Below, one piece after another: positions 7,425-16,881 of a DNA stretch of 64,000 nucleotides. Position numbers and translations under genes: made by a program. How positions within the stretch are numbered: position 1 is the first letter of the stretch; each line of letters starts with the position of its first letter. The stretch lies in NCBI RefSeq assembly GCF_900105335.1, contig NZ_LT629770.1, positions 3,348,001 through 3,412,000 of the forward strand. Direction: 5' to 3'. The DNA comes from Microbacterium paraoxydans (GTDB taxonomy: Bacteria; Actinomycetota; Actinomycetes; Actinomycetales; Microbacteriaceae). The notes under the pieces were generated by a model. It had not been told where the DNA came from. It made no database searches and saw nothing but the letters and a program-made list of their open reading frames with translations.

Positions 7425-9767
7425 TCAGTCGCGGGCCATGGCCGCCGCCAGGTGCGCCTCCAGGTCGAGATAGGCGTCGTCGGCGATGTCGAACACGACC
7501 TGTGCGATGTGGCCGCCGCGGAAGTCGAACCCGTAGCCGTACAGGGACGACACCGGGTCGGCGCTGTCCCGCCCGATCGTCAGGCCCTCGCCGCAGAGCG
7601 AGAAGTGACCGAGGACCGTGCGGATCTGCTTCTCGTCGACCTTCTCTTCGTCGATGTAGAGCCGCGCGGGTCCGACGCCCTCCCGGTACTCGCCCATGCC
7701 CTCCTTGACGAACTCGACCCCGATGATGTGCTTCCCGGAGGTCGGGGCGGGTCCCGAGATGCGGTCCTCCGGCGGGATCCCGAGGAAGTTGTAGACGTAG
7801 TGCACCTGGCCGTCCTTGACCACCAGGGCGTGTCCGCCGAACCGGGAGCCGTGCGCGAAGATGACGCCCTCGGTCTCCGGAGTGAACTCGACCTCCGCGG
7901 CGATCTTGAAGGAGACGCCGTGGGTGTTCGCCGCCGACCGCTCCGGCACCTCGCTGGTGCCCGGGTAGTGGACGAACCGGCCGGACGGCGGCGCGGGCTG
8001 ATGGAACTCCATCGCGACGAACGTCTCGAAGTCCTTCGGATTGCCGATGACCTGGAGATCGTTCAGCGGGAGCACCGCGTTCGCCTTCGCCTCCTCCATC
8101 CAGAGGGCCTTGAGCTCCTCCAGCTTGTCCGGATGCTCGGCGGCGAGGTTGACGGCCTCGGCGCGATCCACGTCCGTGTGGTACAGCTCCCACTCGTCCT
8201 CGTCGAAGTGACCCTTGCCGCTGACCGGACCGTGCACCGTGACCGCCTTCCAGCCGTCGTGCCAGATGCCGCGCTGTCCGAACATCTCGTAGTACTGCGT
8301 CTCCTTCGCTGTCGGCGCCTCCGGCGCCGCATCGAACGAGTAGGCCATCGAGACGCCGGAGAGCGGCGTCTGCTCGATGCCGTTGTAGACCTCCGGGAAC
8401 TCGACGCCGCAGGCCTCGAGGATCGTCGGCACGATGTCGGTGGAGTGGTGGTACTGATGACGCACCTCGCCGCGGGCCTTGATGCCGGCGGGCCAGTGGA
8501 TCACCAGCGGGTCGCACACGCCGCCCTGGTACGTGTAGCGCTTGAACATCTTGTAGGGCGTCGAGAAGGCAGCCGCCCATCCGGTCGGATAGTGGTTGTA
8601 GGTGTCGGGGGAGCCGAGCTTGTCGACGAGGCGGAGGTTCTCGGCCTCGTCGTCCGGGTACCCGCCGAAGATCTTGCCCTCGTTGACGGAGCCGTTCGGG
8701 CTGCCCTCGCCGGACGCGCCGTTGTCGGCGCAGTAGATGATGAGGGTGTTGTCGAGCTGCCCCGACTCCTCCAGGTAGTCCACGATGCGGCCGACCTGGG
8801 CGTCCGTGTACTCGCTGAAGCCGGCGTAGACCTCCGCCATGCGCGAGAACATCGCCTTCTCCTCGTCGTTCAGCGAGTCCCAGGGACGCACCTCATCGGT
8901 CTGGGAGAAGGTGCCCTCCGGCATCGGGTTGAGCGCGGTGAGCTCGGTGCCCTCCGGGACGATGCCCTTCTCGATCATCCGGGCGAGGACCCACTCGCGG
9001 TAGGCCTCGTAGCCGTCGTCGAACACGCCTTTGTACTTGTCGATGTACTCCTGCGGCGCGTGGTGCGGCGCGTGGTTCGCGCCGGGGCAGAACCACAGGT
9101 ACCAGGGCTTGTCCGGCTCGGTCTGCTTCACGTCGCGGATCATGGACAGCGCCTGGTCGGCGAGGTCCTTCGACAGGTGGTAGCCGTCCTCGGGGAGGTA
9201 GGGCTGGTCGATGTAGTGGTTGTCCTCGGCGAGGGAGGGATACCAGTTGTTGGTCTCCCCGCCGATGAAGCCGTAGAAGCGGTCGTACCCCTGCGCCAGC
9301 GGCCAGTGCTTCTTGGACGCGCCGGCCGTCCACTCGTCGATCGGGACGTTGTGGTTCTTGCCCACCCAGAACGTCGACCAGCCGGCGTCGCGGAGGACGT
9401 GCGCCATCGTGGTGTTCGAGTCGGGGATGTGGGAGTTGTAGCCGGGGAAGCCGGTCGATGACTCCGAGATCGTCGCGAAGCCGTTGAGGTGGTGGTTGCG
9501 TCCGGTGAGGAACGTCGAGCGGGTGGGGGAGCACAGCGCCGTCGTGTGCCACTGCGAGTACGTCAGACCGTTCTGCGCCAGGCGGTCCATGGTCGGCATG
9601 TTGATGCGTCCGCCGTACGGGGACCAGGCCGCCATGCCGGTGTCGTCATAGAGGACGACCAGCACGTTGGGTGCTCCCTCGCGGGGCTTCGCCGGGAGGA
9701 ACGCCTCCCAGTCGGCCTCCGAATCGCGGACGTCGAGTTCGATTCTGCCCTGGAAGTCACGGGCCAT
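7425..9767 (-). CDS. Type I (formylglycine-dependent) sulfatase
   Basis: Encodes 780 residues. The alkaline-phosphatase-fold sulfatase domain starts with NVLVVLYDDTG, whose aspartates bind Ca2+. It carries the modification motif CSPTR with Cys79, which must be oxidised to formylglycine for sulfate-ester hydrolysis. Other family marks are GRNHH, WVGKNHNVP and YCADNGASGEGSPNGSV. The last 180 residues look like a LamG/concanavalin-type appendage. No signal peptide is visible, so the enzyme is probably cytoplasmic. I chose the ATG at 9765-9767 because AAGGAG lies 6 bases upstream; an ATG 15 bases earlier is in frame. A TCATCCGGGTGA site lies about 85 bp upstream. A close paralogue lies at 19,694, next to the FGE gene that could activate both. 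Confidence 0.93.
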   Translation of the reverse strand: MARDFQGRIELDVRDSEADWEAFLPAKPREGAPNVLVVLYDDTGMAAWSPYGGRINMPTMDRLAQNGLTYSQWHTTALCSPTRSTFLTGRNHHLNGFATISESSTGFPGYNSHIPDSNTTMAHVLRDAGWSTFWVGKNHNVPIDEWTAGASKKHWPLAQGYDRFYGFIGGETNNWYPSLAEDNHYIDQPYLPEDGYHLSKDLADQALSMIRDVKQTEPDKPWYLWFCPGANHAPHHAPQEYIDKYKGVFDDGYEAYREWVLARMIEKGIVPEGTELTALNPMPEGTFSQTDEVRPWDSLNDEEKAMFSRMAEVYAGFSEYTDAQVGRIVDYLEESGQLDNTLIIYCADNGASGEGSPNGSVNEGKIFGGYPDDEAENLRLVDKLGSPDTYNHYPTGWAAAFSTPYKMFKRYTYQGGVCDPLVIHWPAGIKARGEVRHQYHHSTDIVPTILEACGVEFPEVYNGIEQTPLSGVSMAYSFDAAPEAPTAKETQYYEMFGQRGIWHDGWKAVTVHGPVSGKGHFDEDEWELYHTDVDRAEAVNLAAEHPDKLEELKALWMEEAKANAVLPLNDLQVIGNPKDFETFVAMEFHQPAPPSGRFVHYPGTSEVPERSAANTHGVSFKIAAEVEFTPETEGVIFAHGSRFGGHALVVKDGQVHYVYNFLGIPPEDRISGPAPTSGKHIIGVEFVKEGMGEYREGVGPARLYIDEEKVDEKQIRTVLGHFSLCGEGLTIGRDSADPVSSLYGYGFDFRGGHIAQVVFDIADDAYLDLEAHLAAAMARD

Positions 9768-9851
9768 GTCCATCTCCTTCATCTCTGCCGAACCGCCTTC
9801 CCCGCACAGTACTGCCGGGTCAGGGCCGGGGTCACGGGTCCCGCGATGCGT

Positions 9852-9863
9852 TCATCCGGGTGA
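9852..9863. promoter_or_regulatory. Operator candidate TCATCCGGGTGA upstream of sulfatase 1
   Basis: This site differs by one base from the perfect TCACCCGGGTGA palindrome and is identical to the copy before the intact LAL gene (14,259). It sits in the 120-bp gap between the GAP-like gene and the sulfatase start at 9767. Confidence 0.55.
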
Positions 9864-9888
9864 TCTCCGTGGCGCGGCAGCGGCGCAC

Positions 9889-10560
9889 TCAGAAGCTGCC
9901 GATGCCCTTGCCGATCATGGCTACGCCGATCACGAGCAGCAGCACGGCCATGATGACCGCGTTCTCGGCGGCGAGCCATCCGCGCAGGGCGTCGAGCGGG
10001 GCGCGCAGCCGTGCGGCGGCGACGAGGTAGCCGACGACGGGCACGAGCACGGTCGACGCCCCGATCAGGGTGAAGACGGCGATCACGAGGATCGTGGATC
10101 CGCCGTCGAGCGCTGCGCCGCCGATGTCGACCCCGGCTCCGGCGGCCAGGAGGAGGTTCTTCGGATTCACCGCCGACAGCAGGAACCCCAGTCCGAGCGC
10201 CGTGCCGAACGACATCGTGTCGATCGCCTTCATCCACGACGGCAGGGCCGCCGGTTGCCCCGCTTTCGGGCGCTTGCGCCACTGACCCACCGCCAGCACC
10301 AGCAGCAGGAGTCCGAGGACGAGCTGGATGACGCCGCGGATCGGGCGGGAGGCGTCCGGATCCTCCTCGGGGAGCACCGCCGACAGGAGGGTGAAGAGGC
10401 CGACCGCCACGACGATGCCGGCGATCCAGCCGAGCAGGAATCCGACGCTCGTGACCCGTGCCTTCGGGGACAGGAGCATGAGGATCGCGGCGATGATCGG
10501 CACGGGGCTGATCGCGACGCCCACGGCGAGGGGGAGGATCTCCCCGATGACGGTACCCAT
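9889..10560 (-). CDS. GAP-family (Sap, sulfolipid-addressing-type) membrane protein
   Basis: Encodes 223 residues with about six transmembrane helices. Family marks include AVGVAISPVPIIAAILMLLSPKAR near the N-terminus and GLGFLLSAVNPKNLLLAAGAG in the middle, as in the GAP/Sap proteins of mycobacteria and other actinomycetes (distant LysE relatives). Mycobacterial members help export glycolipids, including a sulfolipid; that role is not shown here. The gene starts directly after the SulP stop (TGA then ATG, no gap), so the two are translationally coupled. The pairing with a SulP transporter and a downstream sulfatase suggests a shared sulfur or envelope theme. Confidence 0.8.
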   Translation of the reverse strand: MGTVIGEILPLAVGVAISPVPIIAAILMLLSPKARVTSVGFLLGWIAGIVVAVGLFTLLSAVLPEEDPDASRPIRGVIQLVLGLLLLVLAVGQWRKRPKAGQPAALPSWMKAIDTMSFGTALGLGFLLSAVNPKNLLLAAGAGVDIGGAALDGGSTILVIAVFTLIGASTVLVPVVGYLVAAARLRAPLDALRGWLAAENAVIMAVLLLVIGVAMIGKGIGSF

Positions 10561-12258
10561 TCAGCTGCCCTTCCTGTTCGGAGCCGGCGAAGCGGCATCG
10601 GTCGGCGCGAGGTCGGTGATCGCGGCGCGGTTGGTCGCGTACACGGGCTCCCGGTCGAGCAGGTCCAGCGCCCGCAGGCGGCGGAGCGTGTTCGGACGGA
10701 CGCGGCTGAAGGCGAGGGAGATCGACTGCGTGTCCAGCCACTCCCGCAGCGCCTGGAAGGCCTCAGCGCCCGTGACGTCGACGTCTGTGACGGCTTCCAT
10801 GTCGATGACGACGTGCTGGACGGCGGCCGGGCCGGCGGCGCGGACGGCCTCCTTGACGGCAGCGGAGAACACGGCGCCGTTCGCGAAGAACAGCGGGGCC
10901 GCGAGCCGGACGACGATGACCCCCGGTGCCGTGGTCGTGCCCGTAGGAGCGTCCTCCAGGAGGGACTCGCCGGGGTCGCCCGAGGTCTCCAGCACGTCGA
11001 TGGCGGGGTGGGAGGCACGTTGGGCGAGGTTGATGAGGGCCAGCACGAAGGCTACGACGATCCCCGCGATCGAGCCGACGAACAAGGTCACGAGGAAGCA
11101 GACCGCGCCGATGACGAACTCGAACCGGTCCAAGCGCCACAACCGCACGAAGTCGCGGATGCCGAGGAGCGGGATGATCGCGACGCCGACGATGGCCCCG
11201 ATCGCCGGCGAGGGGATGTCGGCGAGCAGCGCGGTGCCGAAGAGCAGCAGCAGGAGCGTCCCGACGGCGAGCACGAGGGCGGGGAGCTGTGTGCGCGAGC
11301 CCGCCTGATCCATCGCCGCGGTGCGCGAGGTCGAGGACCCGACGGCGAAGCTGCCCTGCGCGCCTGCGGCGACGTTCGCGACGCCGAACGCCAGCAGATC
11401 CCGGTTGGCGTGGAACGGGTAGCGATGCTTCTCGGCGTAGGAGCGCGACACGAGCAGACCCTCCGCCGTGGTCACGAGGGTCAGGGCGATCGCGGAGGGG
11501 ACGAGAGCGAGCCACAGCGACCAGTCGATGATCGGCCAGGTGAGCGCGGGAGGGCCGGCGGGGACCTCGCCGAGCACATCCACTCCCCGCCCGTCGAGGC
11601 CGGTGAGGACGACCGTGATGGTCGTGGCGACGAGCACGACCAGCGCCCAGGGAACGGCACGGAGGTAGCGCTGCCCGAGGAGCAGCACCGCGACGGAGCA
11701 GGCGGCGAGGAGCACGGACCAGCCGTTGAGCGAGGGGAGGCCGGTCACCAGCGCGACGACCTTGTCCACGAACTCGGCTCCGGAGTCGATCTTCACCCCG
11801 AGCATCTTCGCGATCTGGCTCACCATGATGTCCAGCGCCAGTCCGCCGACGAATCCGACGAGGATCGGCTTGGAGAGGAAGTTCGCCAGGAAGCCGAGCT
11901 TGAAGACGGCGAGCAGCAGGAACATCCCGCCGCAGAGGATCGCCTGGGCGAGGGCGAGGGTGGCGTAGTCGGCGCTGCCGGCGACGGCCAGACCGCCGAT
12001 GGAGGAGGCCACGAGGGCCGCGGCGGCGGCATCGGGGGAGGCGACCAGCTGGCGCGACGACACCACGAGCGCGTAGACGACGGTCGGGACGATCAGTGCG
12101 TACAGCCCGGCGGTCGCGGGGAGCCCGGCGATCTGCGCGTATCCGATGTTGAGCGGGATGGCGATCGCCAGGAGGGTGACCCCCGCGGTGAGCTCGGTCG
12201 CGAGGGTGCGTCGGGTCAGACCTGCGAGCGGACGCGGCATGCGCTCTCCCTTCGTCAC
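10561..12258 (-). CDS. SulP-family anion transporter with STAS domain (second copy)
   Basis: Encodes 565 residues. SulP marks: TLATELTAGVTLLAIAIPLNIGYAQIAGLPATAGLYA at residues 15-50 and the FGVANVAAGAQGSFAVGSSTSRTA segment near 290. The C-terminal STAS domain is well preserved (VIVVRLAAPLFFANGAVFSAAV, then HVVIDMEAVTDVDVTGAEAF). It is only distantly similar to the SulP at 1971, so this is not a recent duplication. ATG at 12,256-12,258, with GGGAGA just upstream. The stop codon abuts the ATG of the GAP-like gene. A weaker version of the block operator (TCGCCCTGGTGA) lies about 60 bp upstream. Confidence 0.92.
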   Translation of the reverse strand: MTKGERMPRPLAGLTRRTLATELTAGVTLLAIAIPLNIGYAQIAGLPATAGLYALIVPTVVYALVVSSRQLVASPDAAAAALVASSIGGLAVAGSADYATLALAQAILCGGMFLLLAVFKLGFLANFLSKPILVGFVGGLALDIMVSQIAKMLGVKIDSGAEFVDKVVALVTGLPSLNGWSVLLAACSVAVLLLGQRYLRAVPWALVVLVATTITVVLTGLDGRGVDVLGEVPAGPPALTWPIIDWSLWLALVPSAIALTLVTTAEGLLVSRSYAEKHRYPFHANRDLLAFGVANVAAGAQGSFAVGSSTSRTAAMDQAGSRTQLPALVLAVGTLLLLLFGTALLADIPSPAIGAIVGVAIIPLLGIRDFVRLWRLDRFEFVIGAVCFLVTLFVGSIAGIVVAFVLALINLAQRASHPAIDVLETSGDPGESLLEDAPTGTTTAPGVIVVRLAAPLFFANGAVFSAAVKEAVRAAGPAAVQHVVIDMEAVTDVDVTGAEAFQALREWLDTQSISLAFSRVRPNTLRRLRALDLLDREPVYATNRAAITDLAPTDAASPAPNRKGS

Positions 12259-12319
12259 CGGTGGTGTCCGGCTTCACGATGGCATCGTCGGACGGCGACG
12301 ACCAGAGCGGCGGGCAACC

Positions 12320-12331
12320 TCGCCCTGGTGA
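12320..12331. promoter_or_regulatory. Weak operator-like site TCGCCCTGGTGA upstream of SulP 2
   Basis: Matches TCACCCGGGTGA at 10 of 12 positions and lies 62 bp before the SulP start at 12,258 and just beyond the 3' end of the AI-2E gene. Because two palindromic positions are lost, I treat it as possible only. Confidence 0.3.
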
Positions 12332-12360
12332 TTTCGCGGTGCGGTGCCGGCGAAGCGGCG

Positions 12361-13530
12361 TCAGCGTCGGCGGAACCGACGCCGGGTCGGCGCCGCGGAC
12401 AACTCCGGCGTCGGCTCGGGGACGGCCGTGCGGTCGCCGCTGACCCACCGCGCCCAGGTCGCTCCCGGGTCGCCCTCCAGCACGACGGCGCGCACGAGCA
12501 GGGTCAGCGGGATCGACAGGATGGCGCCGAGCGGCCCGATCACGAAGGTCCAGAAGATGACGGAGAAGAAGCTCAGCGTGAGGCTCAGGTCGACGGCGTC
12601 GCTGACGAACTTGGGTTGGACGAGCACCTGGAGCACGACGTTGACCACGCAGTACACGGCGATGACGCCGAGCAGCAGAGGCCAGCCGCCCACGACGAAG
12701 GCGAGGATCGCGGGCGGGATGAGACCGAGCACGAACCCGATGTTCGGGATGAAGTTCGTCACGAAGGCGAGGATCGCCCAGACGACCGGGGCGGGGACGC
12801 CCATCCACCACAGCGCGAGGCCGTCGACGACCGCCACGACGGCACCGAACGCGGCGTTCACGACGTAGTAGCGACGGACCCCCGTCTGCAGCCGGGCGAT
12901 GCGCTGCAGGGCGGGGCCGTGCGTGGCGCCGAAGAGGGCAGGAGCCGTGCGATACCGGGCAGCGTCCGCGGCGAGGAAGATGATGTACGCGCAGACGAAG
13001 AACAGGGCGGTGGCGACGCCGAGCACCGCGCTGCCCAGACTCCCCGCCACACCGAGCAGGGTCTCGGGGTCGAGGATCGAGGCGGCCGCATCCGCCGCCT
13101 CCTGATCCAATCCGAGGGACTGCAGCCAGGCGACGACCTGATCGGCGGCGCGCACGAGGCCGTCCTGGGACGCGAGGTCGCCGACGAGTCGGGCGAACTG
13201 GGTGCCGGCGAGCCACAGCAGCGCCGCCATCGCCAGCAGGATCACGTAGGCGAGGACGATCACGGCGGTCGTCCCGATCCAGGCGGGGCGACCGGGGCGC
13301 TGGAAGGGACGGCGGATCGGTTCGCAGATCACCACGATGACGATCGCGAGGGCCAGGGGGCCGAAGACCTCGCGCGCCAGCGAGACCCCCGCGAGGACGA
13401 TCGCGCTCGCCGCCAGGATCAGCAGGGTCCGCAGGGCCGGAGACGGTGTGGGACCGGCGGGGCCGGGAGCAGACGGGAGCGAGGTCACGCCGCCAGCGTA
13501 ACCGCCGAACGCACGCGTGTTCCGCGGCAC
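12361..13530 (-). CDS. AI-2E family (PerM/YdiK-type) membrane permease
   Basis: Encodes up to 389 residues with about eight transmembrane helices. The family pattern is present: two N-terminal helices (TLLILAASAIVLAGVSLAREVFGPLALAIVIVVI), a soluble segment of about 100 residues, then the conserved C-terminal region with VWAILAFVTNFIPNIGFVLGLIPPAILAF. The family is named for AI-2 export, but many members are general permeases or Na+/H+ antiporters, so quorum sensing should not be inferred. The GTG at 13,530 is the outermost start; a GTG at 13,488 is equally possible and neither has a strong ribosome site. The promoter region is shared with the divergent gene at 13,619 and holds a TCACCC-N5-GGGTGA site. 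Confidence 0.85.
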   Translation of the reverse strand: MPRNTRAFGGYAGGVTSLPSAPGPAGPTPSPALRTLLILAASAIVLAGVSLAREVFGPLALAIVIVVICEPIRRPFQRPGRPAWIGTTAVIVLAYVILLAMAALLWLAGTQFARLVGDLASQDGLVRAADQVVAWLQSLGLDQEAADAAASILDPETLLGVAGSLGSAVLGVATALFFVCAYIIFLAADAARYRTAPALFGATHGPALQRIARLQTGVRRYYVVNAAFGAVVAVVDGLALWWMGVPAPVVWAILAFVTNFIPNIGFVLGLIPPAILAFVVGGWPLLLGVIAVYCVVNVVLQVLVQPKFVSDAVDLSLTLSFFSVIFWTFVIGPLGAILSIPLTLLVRAVVLEGDPGATWARWVSGDRTAVPEPTPELSAAPTRRRFRRR

Positions 13531-13560
13531 GCCCGGTCCCGCTGTCGATGAGTGGACGGC

Positions 13561-13577
13561 TCACCCGACCCGGGTGA
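13561..13577. promoter_or_regulatory. Operator candidate TCACCC-N5-GGGTGA
   Basis: Perfect arms TCACCC and GGGTGA flank the spacer GACCC; counting the flanking bases it reads as CTCACCCG-N3-CGGGTGAG. It sits between divergent genes starting at 13,530 (-) and 13,619 (+). The same 5-bp-spaced form occurs at 17,375 and 19,597. Confidence 0.6.
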
Positions 13578-13618
13578 GCGCGTGACCGCCCGCTCCCTCG
13601 GGGCCGGACAATGAGCGG

Positions 13619-14242
13619 ATGGACGCGCGGAGCGAGGCCCACAGGCCCCATCGGTTCCTCGAGATCGCCACGGTGTCACTGTTGGCGGTGACGGCCGTGC
13701 TCACCGCCTGGTGCGGGTTCGAGGCGTCGAAATGGGGTGGCGAGATGTCCATCGCCTTCAGCCAGGCGTCCTCCGCGCGGGTGCAGGCGGCATCGGCGCA
13801 GGCGACCGCACAGGCCGCACGTCAGTACGACCTCACCCTCTTCACCGAGTGGGTGCTCGCCGAGGCGGACGGGCGAGACGACCTCGTCGAGTTCGTGGAA
13901 CAGCGGTTCACCGACGAGTTCGCCGTCGCCTTCGACGCCTGGGTGGCGGACGGCAGGAGCGAACGGGGGCCGTTCGTGATGGACGAGTACGTCCCGCCCG
14001 GAGCACGGGAGGCGGAGGAGCTCTCCGCCGAGGCCGACGCGCGCTTCGCCGACGCCCTGCGCAACAACCAGCGGGGCGACGACTACTCCCTCCTGACGGT
14101 CCTCTTCGCGCTCGTGCTGTTCTTCGCCGCGCTCTCGCAGAATCAACACGCCCTGTGGCGGCGCACGGTGTTCTTCTCACTCAGCGGCGTCATCGCGGTG
14201 ACCGGCGTCGTCCTGCTCGCCACCTTCCCGATCAAGATCTGA
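13619..14242 (+). CDS. Three-helix membrane protein of unknown function
   Basis: Encodes 207 residues. There is one hydrophobic helix near the N-terminus (about residues 14-36) and two near the C-terminus (about 156-174 and 182-203). Between them is an acidic, alanine-rich helical region of about 115 residues that contains an AFSQASSARVQAASAQATAQAARQYD stretch. This layout recalls DUF4337-like proteins, but I cannot assign it. The ATG at 13,619 lies 42 bp after the TCACCC-N5-GGGTGA site and has only a weak ribosome site. It is followed 16 bp later by another operator candidate that precedes the LAL gene. Confidence 0.7.
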   Translation: MDARSEAHRPHRFLEIATVSLLAVTAVLTAWCGFEASKWGGEMSIAFSQASSARVQAASAQATAQAARQYDLTLFTEWVLAEADGRDDLVEFVEQRFTDEFAVAFDAWVADGRSERGPFVMDEYVPPGAREAEELSAEADARFADALRNNQRGDDYSLLTVLFALVLFFAALSQNQHALWRRTVFFSLSGVIAVTGVVLLATFPIKI

Positions 14243-14258
14243 CCCCGAGAGAGCACTT

Positions 14259-14270
14259 TCATCCGGGTGA
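14259..14270. promoter_or_regulatory. Operator candidate TCATCCGGGTGA upstream of intact LAL regulator
   Basis: Identical to the 9852 site. It lies 51 bp before the LAL start codon, a position that would suit autoregulation. Confidence 0.55.
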
Positions 14271-14321
14271 TTGCGCGCCGGTGCTCTGGAAGGGCGCGCG
14301 GACGCGTGGTTTCGTGTTGCC

Positions 14322-16868
14322 ATGTCGCCTCCCGTACGTTCCACGAGGCCGGGACCGGCGATGCGTTTCCGGCCGCCTGCCACGCCCATCGGCGTCGTGC
14401 CGCGGGAACGTGTGACCGCGGCGATCGCGGCTGCCATCGATGCCGACGGGGTGACGGTCCTCAGCGCGCCCAGCGGCTATGGGAAGACCACCGCCGTCGC
14501 TGCCTGGGCGTCATCGCGCGACGACGTCGCCTGGCTCGCGCTGAGCGCGTCCGACGACGACCCCGCACTGCTGACCGCCGGCGTCCTGAACGCGCTGGCG
14601 CTCGCGGCGGAGCGTGCGGGGCGCGTGTTCGCCGCGCCGCGGGACATCGAGGATCCGATGCGCGCCTACCGGCAGATATGCGCGGCGTTCCAGGACGCCG
14701 AGCACCCGGTGTACCTCATCGTCGACGATGCCCACCGTGCCGGGGAAGCCTGGGGCGATGGTCTCCTCGGGATGCTGGCCGACCAGCCTCCGGACGGGCT
14801 GCGGCTCCTCCTGGTGGGGACGACCCTGATCGAGGTCACCCTGTCCCGCCATCGCCTGATGCATCCGGGAGCCTTCGTCGGCGTGGACACCCTCCGGTTC
14901 TCGGAGGACGAGATCCGGAGTCTGACGCGATCGGCGCCCGGCGGGCTCGATGCGGCCGCGGTGCGCGACGAGACCGGAGGCTGGCCCATCGCGGTGCGGC
15001 TGGTCCTCGTCGGCGGCTCCCTGCCGTCGAGCCCGGCGTCGACGGCCTCGTCCTTCCTCGGCGCGTACATCCGTGAGCATGTCCTGGACGCGCTGCCGCC
15101 CGCGCTCGCGGACTTCGTCCTCGAGGGGACGGCCTGCGCGGAGCTCACTCCCGACACCGCCGTACAGGTGACGGCGAGGGACGACGCCGCCGACCTCCTG
15201 GAGACCTGCGTCCGGCTCGGACTGTTCCTCGACCGGTTCGACGGCCCGGAGGGCCCGACCTACCGCTGGCACCCCGCGTTCGCGCGTCGGTGCGCCGACC
15301 TCGCGCGGACGGATGCGGCGCGGTTCGCCACGGTGCACCGCCGTGCCGCTCGTGCTCTGGAGCACACGGATCCGATCGCCGCCGTGACGCATGCGCGGCG
15401 CGCCGGGGATCCGGCGGGCGCCAGGGCCATCCTCCTCCGGCACTGGCTGGGCCTCGTGGTCGGCTCCTCGGCCGTCGACGTGGAGCGGACGGCGACGACG
15501 CTCCTCCGCGACAACCCGGACGATCCGCACCTGCTGCTCGTACGGGCCGGAGCCAGCGACGTCCTCGGGGACCATCGCGTCGCCCGGGAGCTGTGTCGAC
15601 GGGCCGAGGCCCTCCTCGATCGCACGCCGGGGCAGGCCGACCCCGCCGTCCTGCTCATCGTCCGCCTGCTGCTCGCCGAGTCGTCCGTCGAGGTGGCGGT
15701 GTCCGGTGCGGAGATCCGCGCGCTGCTGGATGCCGAGGACGACAGGATGTACGGCGGCCGGGTGGCGCTCAACCATCTGCTGGGGTGGACCGCGCTGCGC
15801 AATCGCGAATCGCCGGACCTCGCGATCGAGTACTTCTCGGCGGCGGCGCGCGAGGCGAGGCAGGCCGGTGATCGGGAGCTCACGTCCCGCGCCGTCGGAC
15901 ATCTCGCCTACGGCCTCGCCACGTCCGGCCGACTCACGGAGGCCGCGGCCGTGCTCGCCGAGGCCGAGAGCACCCGTGAGGCTCTTCCTCCGCGGAACAC
16001 CTTCGCGCGAGGAAGCGCCGTGGCCGCCGCGGGGTGGGTCGCGTACTGGTCGGGCGAGGCGGAGGAGGCGGTCCGGATCTTCGACGCGGCACGCGAGGAA
16101 GCCGCGTCCGGCCGCGATCTGGCCGGGCATGCACGCATGATGGGCGCCTATGCGGCCGCGCTCACGGGAGACCCCGGGATCTGCCGCCGAGCGGCCATCA
16201 GCGTGCAGGAGCTCCCCATCGACGTCGTGCAGGGGGTGGCGTGGCCGGCGTTCCGGGAGTCGTCGGTGGCCCTGCTCGAAGAGGCGGTGGGGCGGAGGGA
16301 GCGGGCGCTGCGGATCGCGATGAAGTATGCGGGCGGCACCGACCTGCCGCTCGTGGGCGTCGCCCTGTCCGGGATCCTGCGTCGCGCCGAGGAGCACGCT
16401 GCGGCGCTGGAGATGCTGCGATCGCTGCGGGGTGCGTCCGAGCTGTCGTACGTCAAAGCCGCCACGCTGATCACCGCGGCCGCGCTCCGGAGGGCGACGG
16501 GGCACCAGGAGGACGCGCATGACCTGTGCGAGGCCGCCCTCGCGGTCGCGTCAGCGGAGAACCTCGTCGTGCTCTTCGGTCCGCGTGAGGTCGCGGTGCG
16601 CCGGCTGCTTCAGGCGCACGTGCACCACGGCACGCAGTTCGAGGGGTTCATCGAGAGGTGCCTCGCGGTCGACGCGGTCGGCTCTGTGACCGATCGGCTG
16701 TCGGAGCGGGAACGCGACGTCTTCCACCAGATGCAGACCGCACGCACACTGCCGGAGATCGCCCAGGAACTGCGCGTCTCGGTGAACACCGTGAAGACGC
16801 ATCAACGCGCGATCTACCGCAAGCTCGGGGTCTCGTCCCGGCGGGAGGCCGTCCACGCGACCGTGTGA
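14322..16868 (+). CDS. MalT/LAL-type LuxR transcriptional regulator
   Basis: Encodes 848 residues. The N-terminal P-loop is SAPSGYGKTTAVAAW, followed by a Walker B-like VYLIVDDAH about 80 residues later, a long helical TPR-like sensor region, and a C-terminal LuxR/GerE helix-turn-helix (LSERERDVFHQMQTARTLPEIAQELRVSVNTVKTHQRAIYRKLGVSSRREAV). Large ATP-binding LuxR regulators are STAND ATPases that activate transcription after binding an inducer; the ligand here is unknown. The ATG at 14,322 (MSPPVRS) is preferred; a second ATG 39 bases later is possible. It is the intact counterpart of the interrupted regulator at 4817 and the best candidate to bind the palindromes found across the block, one of which lies in its own upstream region. 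Confidence 0.9.
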   Translation: MSPPVRSTRPGPAMRFRPPATPIGVVPRERVTAAIAAAIDADGVTVLSAPSGYGKTTAVAAWASSRDDVAWLALSASDDDPALLTAGVLNALALAAERAGRVFAAPRDIEDPMRAYRQICAAFQDAEHPVYLIVDDAHRAGEAWGDGLLGMLADQPPDGLRLLLVGTTLIEVTLSRHRLMHPGAFVGVDTLRFSEDEIRSLTRSAPGGLDAAAVRDETGGWPIAVRLVLVGGSLPSSPASTASSFLGAYIREHVLDALPPALADFVLEGTACAELTPDTAVQVTARDDAADLLETCVRLGLFLDRFDGPEGPTYRWHPAFARRCADLARTDAARFATVHRRAARALEHTDPIAAVTHARRAGDPAGARAILLRHWLGLVVGSSAVDVERTATTLLRDNPDDPHLLLVRAGASDVLGDHRVARELCRRAEALLDRTPGQADPAVLLIVRLLLAESSVEVAVSGAEIRALLDAEDDRMYGGRVALNHLLGWTALRNRESPDLAIEYFSAAAREARQAGDRELTSRAVGHLAYGLATSGRLTEAAAVLAEAESTREALPPRNTFARGSAVAAAGWVAYWSGEAEEAVRIFDAAREEAASGRDLAGHARMMGAYAAALTGDPGICRRAAISVQELPIDVVQGVAWPAFRESSVALLEEAVGRRERALRIAMKYAGGTDLPLVGVALSGILRRAEEHAAALEMLRSLRGASELSYVKAATLITAAALRRATGHQEDAHDLCEAALAVASAENLVVLFGPREVAVRRLLQAHVHHGTQFEGFIERCLAVDAVGSVTDRLSERERDVFHQMQTARTLPEIAQELRVSVNTVKTHQRAIYRKLGVSSRREAVHATV

Positions 16869-16881
16869 GCAGGCGCGGGCG

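Noticed and set aside
12361..13530. AI-2E permease as evidence of quorum sensing
   Set aside because: The family name is historical; many members are general permeases, and no LuxS or autoinducer gene is present.
9667..13551. Open frame of nearly 1300 codons on the plus strand
   Set aside because: Antisense to SulP, GAP and AI-2E genes; rich in Asp/Arg/Gly/Glu with no domains, typical of the opposite strand of GC-rich genes.
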